Of a stretch of DNA of 64,000 bases, positions 57,980 to 64,000 are shown piece after piece; position 1 is the first letter of the stretch; every line of letters begins with the position of its first letter. The position numbers and the translations under genes were made by a program. The notes below the pieces were generated by a model. It was not told where the DNA came from. It worked only from the letters and a program-made list of their open reading frames with translations, and made no database searches. The DNA comes from Streptococcus suis (GTDB lineage: Bacteria; Bacillota; Bacilli; Lactobacillales; Streptococcaceae): positions 558,001 through 622,000 of the forward strand of contig CP102145.1 in NCBI GenBank assembly GCA_024583055.1, given 5' to 3'.

Positions 57980-58140
57980 AGAACCTATATTCATAAGTAA
58001 GGTACATTTATATAAGAGATAGTTTTTTGATAATCAAGGCAGTTTTTTGAAGGAATACTGACTGTATTTCTAAAAAAACTAACGATGAGTAGTAAGAAAC
58101 TAGCCTTAGATACATATGCCGAGATGTGAATATAGGTTCT
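57980..58140. mobile_element. MITE-like element, copy 4 (most intact), inside the small RNA
   Basis: 161 bp with ends AGAACCTATATTCATAAG and TGTGAATATAGGTTCT, inverted repeats of at least 14 bp. An internal inverted repeat AGTTTTTTGAAGGAATAC / GTATTTCTAAAAAAACT would make RNA across it fold into a long hairpin. No open frame, so it would need a transposase in trans. Target duplication not obvious. Confidence 0.87.
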
Positions 58141-58236
58141 ACATGAAGACCTCCCTAGCGTCGAATGTGACAAAGTCACTACTCGGCTCATCGCATGAAT
58201 CTATTCTACCATAATCTCAAGGATTTGCAAGCCTGA

Positions 58237-58524
58237 TTACTCCATTCGTTCTTGAATGGTTACTTGTACTCTATCACCAGCCTGTTTTCCAATAGCTGCT
58301 CGAATAGCCTTTTGAACGCCAATAATGTAACAGATATTGCCTGCTTCATCCTTAACTCCCATATTGACAATGGAGCCATCATAGGGATGACCATCAAATC
58401 TGGCATGTACTTTTACCCTCCCCTTGTCAAACTCTTCTCGTATATCATAGGGAAAGATGACATAGGCTCCGCCCTTATCTGGAACAGGGTGGATAGTTGC
58501 TTCAAATTCATATACTTTAGACAA
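58237..58524 (-). CDS. DUF1905 domain protein
   Basis: 95 residues: YEFEATIHPVPDKGGAYVIF, VHARFDGHPYDGSIVNMG and the C-terminal AIRAAIGKQAGDRVQVTIQE, a compact beta-barrel-like fold of the DUF1905 family, often found beside or fused to small domains of unknown role. Last gene of the lipoprotein-GNAT-AlkD-DUF1905 run (8 bp after AlkD). Function unknown. Confidence 0.85.
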   Translation of the reverse strand: MSKVYEFEATIHPVPDKGGAYVIFPYDIREEFDKGRVKVHARFDGHPYDGSIVNMGVKDEAGNICYIIGVQKAIRAAIGKQAGDRVQVTIQERME

Positions 58525-58532
58525 GATTCCTC

Positions 58533-59186
58533 CTAAATGTACTTACTAGCTTCACGAATGGATAATCCTGCCATTTGGGAACTGTACTTTTTTAGAAAAG
58601 CCCGTACCCAGTCAGGATTGGTCTTGGAATAATCTCGCAAACTCCAGCCAATCGCCTTGTTAATGAAAAATTCAATCTGATTGAGATTGTTGACCAAAAT
58701 CTTCTCAAGAAGTTCCGTATCCGTCTTTTCTTTTTGGAGAAGCTGGTGGTCAATGGCAATCCGTCTCAACCAGAAATCATCATCCAAACTCCATTCCAAG
58801 ATTGTCTGCTTGGCCTCTGGATTGTCCAAAACAATCTTACCGACTAGTTTATCTAATCCATCAATACTATCCCACCAAGACTTACTTTGAGCCAGTTTTT
58901 TCAAACGGGGTAAATCAGCTAGAACCAAGTCTTTTTTCTTGGTAACCAGATAATCAATGGCGATATATTGAAATTCACGGTAGGGCTTAGACCAGCAAGC
59001 CTCAACAAATTCCCAGTCAATTCCCTGAGCCTTAGATTCTTTGAAAAATTGCCTAGCAACTTTTCGGCGGTCAGGAGTTCGCACACCCAGAAAGTCAAAA
59101 TTGTTTTTCATATAAGTCTTCATAGGCTGGGCCTGACTGGCATCCGCCACAGCCAACAAACGTTTTTCTAATTCGTCAATCTTCAT
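58533..59186 (-). CDS. DNA alkylation repair protein (AlkD-like HEAT-repeat glycosylase family)
   Basis: 217 residues, all helical HEAT-like repeats. Conserved RTPDRRKVARQFFKE, FQYIAIDYLVTKKKDL and SWWDSIDGLDKLVGK, then DDDFWLRRIAIDHQL and INKAIGWSLRDYSKTNPDWV. AlkD-family proteins excise alkylated bases without base flipping. Start overlaps the preceding GNAT gene by 11 bp, so they are cotranscribed. Confidence 0.9.
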   Translation of the reverse strand: MKIDELEKRLLAVADASQAQPMKTYMKNNFDFLGVRTPDRRKVARQFFKESKAQGIDWEFVEACWSKPYREFQYIAIDYLVTKKKDLVLADLPRLKKLAQSKSWWDSIDGLDKLVGKIVLDNPEAKQTILEWSLDDDFWLRRIAIDHQLLQKEKTDTELLEKILVNNLNQIEFFINKAIGWSLRDYSKTNPDWVRAFLKKYSSQMAGLSIREASKYI

Positions 59187-59685
59187 TTTGCTTACCTACA
59201 AGAGATTTCTGAAGCCAGACAATATCGTGCCAGGTATCAAATTTATAACCAACGTTTTTGAAATGTGCTACCTGTTCATACCCTCTCTTCTTATGAAGAG
59301 CAAGCGAAGCTGGATTAGGAAGAGCAATGCAGGCTAAAAAATTTTTAAAGCCACGCGCCGTCAATTCTTCTTCCAAGGCATCATACAAGAGACTTCCGAT
59401 TCCTTTTCCACGTGCCTTTCTACTGACATAAACAGACAACTCAACTGTCCAATCGTAAGCAGCACGGGCATAGTAGGTCGATGCATACGCATATCCCACA
59501 ACCCGACCTTCTTCTTCTGCGACAAGATAGGGAAATTTCTCCAAGGTCTTTTTTATCCGACTAACAAAGTCTGCCACAGTCGGCACTTCTGTCTCAAAAG
59601 TAATGGCTGTAGTTTCAACATAAGGAGCGTAGATAGCCACCAAATCTGCAGCATCCTCTATCTGTGCTGACCGAATGTTTATCAT
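59176..59685 (-). CDS. GNAT N-acetyltransferase (phosphinothricin-type)
   Basis: 169 residues. INIRSAQIEDAADLVAIYAP at the N-terminus, YVETTAITFETEVPT and the acetyl-CoA loop VSRKARGKGIGSLLYDALEE near residue 100, followed by ALPNPASLALHKKRGYEQVA. This pattern is that of the PAT/YwnH group acting on small amines such as phosphinothricin or methionine sulfone. Natural substrate unknown. Confidence 0.88.
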   Translation of the reverse strand: MINIRSAQIEDAADLVAIYAPYVETTAITFETEVPTVADFVSRIKKTLEKFPYLVAEEEGRVVGYAYASTYYARAAYDWTVELSVYVSRKARGKGIGSLLYDALEEELTARGFKNFLACIALPNPASLALHKKRGYEQVAHFKNVGYKFDTWHDIVWLQKSLVGKQNED

Positions 59686-60303
59686 CTAGTTCTCCAACAA
59701 TTCTCTGTCATAAATAGTATAGTCACAACGGTAGATAATCAAACGCTTACCATCAATCAAGAGCTCAGATGTTTTTGGCGCATCAGAAGCATAAAGGGAT
59801 ACCTTATCACCAACATAGGTCGCTAATGGTGTTCCATTTTGCGAACGAATCAAAACCACCTTTGCCTTACCTGTAAAATCATTTTTGAGACTAGATACCA
59901 TACGGTTAACAAGCGGAATTGCACGATCGTAATTTGCAATATCTACTGTGGTCTGATACTTCGCATACAAGTCTTCCAAACCTTCTTCTGCTGCAATCAA
60001 AGATGAGCCTACGTGGTCAATTTCATAATTACCTAGTGTCACCTTCAAAACAGACGAATCCGCATTAGAAAAGCCTTCAGCATCCACTGAGTCGAATTCT
60101 TCATTCCGCGAAATCGATAAGGACTTACCAGACATTTCATCTATTAGCTGAGAATTCTCATCAAATGTCCGAACTGTCATTTCCAAGCCAATCCATTCTT
60201 CCTTGGTATTTTTCCACCAATTTGAAATCGACTGACAGGCTGATAAAGTAAACAAACTTGCGACTAAGACGGCACTGAGTGCTATTTTTTTATTCCATTT
60301 CAT
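59686..60303 (-). CDS. DUF5052-type lipoprotein
   Basis: 205 residues. Lipoprotein signal peptide with lipobox LSACQ at Cys23. Mature region ISNWWKNTKEEWIGLEMTVR and the C-terminal LIDGKRLIIYRCDYTIYDRE are typical of a streptococcal lipoprotein family (DUF5052) with no assigned role. First gene of the four-gene run; its stop abuts the GNAT start. Confidence 0.82.
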   Translation of the reverse strand: MKWNKKIALSAVLVASLFTLSACQSISNWWKNTKEEWIGLEMTVRTFDENSQLIDEMSGKSLSISRNEEFDSVDAEGFSNADSSVLKVTLGNYEIDHVGSSLIAAEEGLEDLYAKYQTTVDIANYDRAIPLVNRMVSSLKNDFTGKAKVVLIRSQNGTPLATYVGDKVSLYASDAPKTSELLIDGKRLIIYRCDYTIYDRELLEN

Positions 60304-60810
60304 ATAAAACCTCCAATGGTTGATACCTTATTGTACCATGAAAATCAGTAATGTAATATCTGAGAAACCTTTTCAAGCACAGCTTACTCTTTTTCGCTTA
60401 ATAATTCGCTCACTCAAAATGAGCGAATTATCTTCTAATGTTTCTGATTAGTTCATTTCAAAGTAAGACTTCCAAATTATCTTTCCTTATCTTACCAGCA
60501 AATAGCTAAACCAAAAAAGTACAAAACATTATCATTCACAACAAATTGAAATCATATCATTTCAATTTGAAAACATATCAAAACAATCATTTCATTGTAA
60601 AAACAATTTTTAAATAAGCAAAACAAACTGAATTGTTATTTTTAAACATTTATATCTTTGTATTTCGATGCAATTTCTTAAAAATAAAATTTTATTATAG
60701 GTAACTGTGCTGTTTTGACAAGTTTTAAAAAATTTTTTAAATAATTCTATTTTTTTCTACTTATTTACGAATATATAGATGACCGGAAAAAAAGATAGTG
60801 AGGTACACAA
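60304..60810. promoter_or_regulatory. AT-rich intergenic region with palindromes and a promoter
   Basis: About 500 bp without a gene. Contains a perfect 12-bp inverted repeat ATAATTCGCTCA / TGAGCGAATTAT (60401-60431), an 11-bp one CAAATTGAAAT / ATTTCAATTTG (60542-60569), neither followed by a T run, and a promoter TTGACA (60715-60720), 17 bp, TAAATA (60738-60743) reading into the next gene. The palindromes may be operators. Confidence 0.55.
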
Positions 60811-61587
60811 ATGAAAATCCGAATTCCATTATATGCACAACATCTGAATCAAGCAGAATTTACACAACTCATCACCACTAGTGTTGATACCTTGAAACAA
60901 TATAGTTCAGCCACTAATGACCCCATGGTAACGGACTTAGTCAAACAGCTTGAAGAATCCTTGCCCCTACTGAAAAAAAGTCTCAAACAAAAACGTGGCT
61001 CAGACATGACGAGTGACTTAAACAAGGCCATAAAGAATCGAAAGGCTGACTACTCTGCCTTCGTCAACGGACTCAAACTCTTTAAAAATACTCGGACACC
61101 AGAGAAATTGCAAGCCTATAACCGACTACAAGAACTCATCAAACTATACAAAAATAAAAGGTCTACCAATATGCAAGAATCATCTGCTTTAATTGATTCT
61201 TTGCTAGCCCGATTGGCGAAGCCACCCTACTCAGAAGATATTAGCCTACTGATGTTAGATGAAGCTGTTGCCAATCTCCGTGAAAGCCATGAAAGCACTT
61301 ATCGTCTCTATCTGAAAAGAAGTCAGGACACCAGCACTCGTGAAAAGATAAACAGCTTGGAAGTCCGTAAAAAAGCCTTCAATCTGTACACCCTCCTTTA
61401 TAGTCACTTGGTCAATAAAATAAGCTATGACCCAACGGCACCAGAGAAAGTTATCCTGCAAGTCTTAAATGATATTCGCCAAGATTTTTCAGAAAGAACA
61501 CGACAGAAAGATCAAACAGGAACAAGTACTGCTTCCATAAACATCGTGACAAGTCTACCACAAGGAAAAGAGTTGGAGACAAGATAG
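60811..61587 (+). CDS. Helical protein of unknown function beside type I restriction genes
   Basis: 258 residues, no signal peptide or membrane segment, strongly helical and Lys/Ser/Leu rich. MKIRIPLYAQHLNQAEFTQL opens it; the pattern recalls the DUF6261 family, a weak call. GTGAGGT precedes the ATG. It is convergent with hsdS, sharing the hairpin near 61590-61625. Its base composition is ordinary but its leader is unusually AT-rich. Not recognised as a defence gene. Confidence 0.7.
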   Translation: MKIRIPLYAQHLNQAEFTQLITTSVDTLKQYSSATNDPMVTDLVKQLEESLPLLKKSLKQKRGSDMTSDLNKAIKNRKADYSAFVNGLKLFKNTRTPEKLQAYNRLQELIKLYKNKRSTNMQESSALIDSLLARLAKPPYSEDISLLMLDEAVANLRESHESTYRLYLKRSQDTSTREKINSLEVRKKAFNLYTLLYSHLVNKISYDPTAPEKVILQVLNDIRQDFSERTRQKDQTGTSTASINIVTSLPQGKELETR

Positions 61588-61589
61588 AA

Positions 61590-61626
61590 AAAATTCCTCC
61601 TAGTCGTTTGATTAGGGGGATTTTTT
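61590..61626. terminator. Bidirectional terminator between the unknown gene and hsdS
   Basis: AAAAAATTCCTCCTAG / TTAGGGGGATTTTTT imperfect stem with A/T flanks between convergent stop codons. Confidence 0.65.
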
Positions 61627-61654
61627 CTATGTTAGCTAGTCACTTAAATATTGA

Positions 61655-62920
61655 CTACTCAACTTTAACCTGTCCATTCATGAGCATTGGCAAGAGCCAA
61701 TCACGGAGTTGGGTCAGTTCTTGGTTTTGTTTTAATTTATTTTCAATCATATCTAAAAGACTGCTAACTTGATTTGAAAACTTTTTCTGAATTTCTTCGT
61801 TCGGAATAGCAATACGAATATCTGAAAGTGTAGTTTGAGAAATGTTTTTCATTATCGTTCCAGCTGATTGATTCGACATTAACAATTCAATATTCTTCAG
61901 ATGATAGAACACATAATAAAATAGATTCATGTTGGATACAGTTGCACCTATAATAAAACCTGAGTATATTGTATTTGGTTGAATGTCAGAGACTATCCTA
62001 GTCGCCCCAGGGATTCCACTGCGCGTTATCAGAATTGTTCTATCATCAACAAGATAGCTTTCAATACGTTTTCTATCTAAAGTAATCGAGTCCAAATCAT
62101 AAGTAGTAACAAAAGTACTAGAATTTGAAATGTTTCGTACGTTTATAATTTTTGAAAGTGTGTCCCCTGTCTCAGATTTTTCATAGTTGATTCCATTTCG
62201 AAATTCGCATTTCTCCCCCAATCGCTCCACTCCCCACCCTTCTGGTATTTCTCGTTTGAGTTGGTCATTATAGACCATTTTACCACCGGAGGACTTGTAG
62301 GGCTTACCATTTTCATCAGGGAAATCAAACTGCACAAACCAATAATCATACAGCGTCTTAGCCATCGCCTCCAACTCTTCGTTTATTTGGTTATTCAGAG
62401 TGATTTTTTGGTTAAGTTTATAAAGGAAATCACCAATTCTAACTTGTTCATCATAATCAGGTAGATAGACTTCTAAATATGAAAACATTGACTCATTGAA
62501 ACTCGCTCTTAAAGTCATAGTTGTATGATTTATGATCGTTTTCCTAAAATAAGAACTTCGTAGATAGAATGCAATAAATTTCGGATATACTTTAATCTTA
62601 TTTTTGGGTCTTAATCTTTTTAAAAATCCACTATATGTAGCAAATGGATAATTATTAAGAGCTACGGATGATAAGGCTAGCTCATCTAAAGTTTCACTCG
62701 TTCTAGTTAGAAAAACATCTCCTTCAATTATTGAAAATCTTTCATGTTCCTCTTTTGTAGTTAACATTAAATCTTTTAAATTCTCTGGAATAAAGTAATT
62801 ATTAAATACAGTTGAGAATGAAAGAAATGGTGAACCTTGGCCAGCTTGAGATTTTGACGAGGAAATTCCCGAACTCATTGTGTATATTTCTGATAATTTA
62901 TATTTTTTCCACTCACTCAT
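61655..62920 (-). CDS. hsdS: Type I restriction-modification specificity subunit
   Basis: 421 residues with two target recognition domains. TRD1 (about 1-165: MSEWKKYKLSEIYTMSSGIS) is followed by the central conserved helix LNQKITLNNQINEELEAMAK and FPDENGKPYKSSGGKMVYND; TRD2 (about 225-385: GWGVERLGEKCEFRNGINYE) by the distal helix ENKLKQNQELTQLRDWLLPM. Only one hsdS is visible in the window, so no inversion partner is seen. Overlaps hsdM by 8 bp. Confidence 0.93.
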   Translation of the reverse strand: MSEWKKYKLSEIYTMSSGISSSKSQAGQGSPFLSFSTVFNNYFIPENLKDLMLTTKEEHERFSIIEGDVFLTRTSETLDELALSSVALNNYPFATYSGFLKRLRPKNKIKVYPKFIAFYLRSSYFRKTIINHTTMTLRASFNESMFSYLEVYLPDYDEQVRIGDFLYKLNQKITLNNQINEELEAMAKTLYDYWFVQFDFPDENGKPYKSSGGKMVYNDQLKREIPEGWGVERLGEKCEFRNGINYEKSETGDTLSKIINVRNISNSSTFVTTYDLDSITLDRKRIESYLVDDRTILITRSGIPGATRIVSDIQPNTIYSGFIIGATVSNMNLFYYVFYHLKNIELLMSNQSAGTIMKNISQTTLSDIRIAIPNEEIQKKFSNQVSSLLDMIENKLKQNQELTQLRDWLLPMLMNGQVKVE

Positions 62921-64000
62921 ACCTCACCCTCCTCAACTGCTTCTCAATTTCCTTTTCCAATTCATGCGATTGGGCAAAGAGATTGGCTAGGCGGTCTTGG
63001 TAGCCCTGCATTTTTTCTTCAAATTCTTCTGGGCTGATATCGACGTAGTCAATCTTGATGTCAAAGTACTGACCTGCACTGAGGGAGTAGTTCTTATCCG
63101 TAATCTCCTCATAGCTGACCTTGACAGAGAAGTCTTCGACAACTTCTTTGTTAATAAAGGTCTGAATGATTTGGCTTTCTTCATCAGGGCTAAGGACTGT
63201 CTTTTGGTTCTTGCCTTCCTTGACCTTGGTCCCAAGATTAGAAGCGTCAATCAAGACCACATCGTCCTTATTCTTCTTATCAATAAAGAGGATAGAGACA
63301 TTGGTCCCTGTGGTCGCAAAGATATTGGACGGCATGGACACAACACCTGCCAACATCTTCTCATCGACCAGGTGTTGACGGATTTTCTTGTCAATACCTG
63401 ACTGCGCAGTGATAAATCCTGTCGGCAAGACAATGGCCGCCTGTCCATCTTCCTTCAAACTATGGATGATGTGCTGGATAAAGAGTTGGTAGATAGCCAT
63501 ACTCTCTTTTTTCTTGTTGGGAATCTTTGGCACGCCTGCAAAGAAGCGTTCACTGCTATTTGGCAGGCTTTCTACCTGATCTCGCCACTCAGAAAAATCT
63601 AGTTTGAAAGGAGGATTGGATACGATATAGTCCATCTTCTCCACATGACGATTGTTGAGGATGGTATTTCCCTGTACAATATTGTGAATGGAATGCTGCA
63701 AGCCATTGAGAATCAAGTTGAGTCGCAAGAGATTGGAGGATTTTTGAGAAATGTCCTGACTGTATACGCTGGTACGGTCGGTTCCAATCTGACTGGCCAG
63801 GTTCATCAAGAGAGTCCCCGAACCAGCAGAAGGATCGTAAATTTTGACGTTACTTGGTTGGTCATTTCCCACCAAAATAGCCGCAATGATTTTGGCAACA
63901 GAGTGAGGTGTGTAGTATTCCGCATACTTTCCACCACCGTCTTTGTTATAGTCCTTAATCATGTACTCAAACAAGGTGGAGAAAAAGTCAAAGCCCTGTG
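62913..64000 (-). CDS. hsdM: Type I restriction-modification methyltransferase subunit (partial, N-terminus outside window)
   Basis: The frame continues in phase through base 64000, so only the C-terminal about 362 residues are seen. N6-adenine methyltransferase: SAM-binding YDPSAGSGTLLMNLASQ and catalytic YIVSNPPFKLDFS (NPPF). The C-terminal helical tail (MQGYQDRLANLFAQSHELEK) mates with HsdS. hsdR is not in the window. Confidence 0.95.
   Translation of the reverse strand, partial: QGFDFFSTLFEYMIKDYNKDGGGKYAEYYTPHSVAKIIAAILVGNDQPSNVKIYDPSAGSGTLLMNLASQIGTDRTSVYSQDISQKSSNLLRLNLILNGLQHSIHNIVQGNTILNNRHVEKMDYIVSNPPFKLDFSEWRDQVESLPNSSERFFAGVPKIPNKKKESMAIYQLFIQHIIHSLKEDGQAAIVLPTGFITAQSGIDKKIRQHLVDEKMLAGVVSMPSNIFATTGTNVSILFIDKKNKDDVVLIDASNLGTKVKEGKNQKTVLSPDEESQIIQTFINKEVVEDFSVKVSYEEITDKNYSLSAGQYFDIKIDYVDISPEEFEEKMQGYQDRLANLFAQSHELEKEIEKQLRRVRYE

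Larger units (their letters stand above)
57884..58196 (-). ncRNA. Predicted structured small RNA, interrupted by a MITE-like element
   Basis: Minus strand. Promoter TTGCAA (58225-58230), 16 bp, TGGTAGAAT extended -10 (58203-58211), start near 58196. The 5' part holds a hairpin around GTGAC-ttt-GTCAC with outer pairs CGA/TCG and AGC/GCT. The 3' part (57884-57979) holds stems GGTTAGA/TCTAACC, CATCG-tttc-CGATG and the terminator. No reading frame of note. The two parts are split by 57980-58140; without it the RNA would be about 150 nt, and AGGTC of the 5' part could pair with GACCT of the 3' part. It matches no RNA family I can name. A leader/riboswitch of a lost gene is the alternative. Confidence 0.6.

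Noticed and set aside
57884..58196. Identification of the small RNA as 4.5S RNA, tmRNA, RNase P RNA or a T-box
   Set aside because: None of the conserved cores of these RNAs is present (for example no T-box AGGGTGGNACCGCG and no SRP tetraloop region).
61655..62920. Phase-variable inverting hsdS locus
   Set aside because: Only one hsdS and no second TRD cassette, inverted repeat or recombinase gene is seen in the window; the locus is cut at hsdM, so this cannot be judged further.

Overview
The window is chromosomal DNA of a low-GC, lysine-peptidoglycan streptococcus. The best fit is Streptococcus suis or a close relative. Grounds: the arcA-GNAT-arcB-arcC-arcT-arcD-arcH arginine deiminase cluster flanked by an FNR-like regulator and argR; RexAB (AddAB) nuclease; YSIRK and LPXTG surface proteins; a Lys-type MurE; and CodY, CtsR, MtaR, NagR and PyrR control sites of streptococcal type. 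No rRNA, tRNA, prophage or CRISPR array was seen.

Layout. 1-4.1 kb: topoisomerase IV (parE, a DUF1232 gene, parC cut by the window edge). 4.2-10.1 kb: plsY, pyrC, a helical hypothetical gene, ung, a GT2 glycosyltransferase, and pyrF-pyrE behind a PyrR attenuator. 10.4-15.1 kb: branched-chain amino acid ABC transporter livJHMGF under a CodY box. 15.2-19.9 kb: ylbG, clpP (CtsR-like operator), upp, and a transsulfuration set (metB-like, malY/patB-like, maa) behind a MET-box. 20-28.3 kb: two paired small membrane proteins, murE, glutathione peroxidase, a pseudouridine synthase, glutathionyl-hydroquinone reductase, ltrA, nagB with two NagR operators, a small membrane protein, queA and argR. 28.3-40.5 kb: the arginine catabolism region (argR convergent with a secreted C69 dipeptidase, then arcH, arcD, arcT, arcC, arcB, GNAT, arcA), a chimeric IS30-surface protein gene and flpS. 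40.6-50.4 kb: LPXTG 5'-nucleotidase, sodA, a type I toxin-like micro-gene beside a duplicated holA tail, holA, a D,D-carboxypeptidase, a YSIRK/SH3b/VanY surface protein and a PH-domain protein. 50.4-57.7 kb: a broken ndk fused to a relE remnant, then rexA and rexB. 57.7-64 kb: a small structured RNA split by a MITE-like element, a DUF1905/AlkD/GNAT/lipoprotein operon, an unknown helical protein, and type I restriction-modification hsdS and hsdM (cut by the window end).

The signals that ordinary annotation would miss are: (a) a MITE-like family with four copies here (118-161 bp, ends related to AGAACCTATATTCA), two of them inside the arc operon and one splitting a predicted small RNA; (b) four genes (plsY, murE, holA and a 56-codon ORF) whose -10 box ends exactly 6 nt before the ATG, implying leaderless mRNAs; (c) a second copy of the last seven codons of holA, with synonymous differences, about 410 bp from the real one and bracketing a holin-like toxin ORF, which looks like an attachment-site duplication; and (d) two gene chimeras, ndk::relE and IS30 transposase::LPXTG surface protein.

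All calls come from reading the sequence. Species, family names and operator identities rest on recognised motifs, not on database searches.
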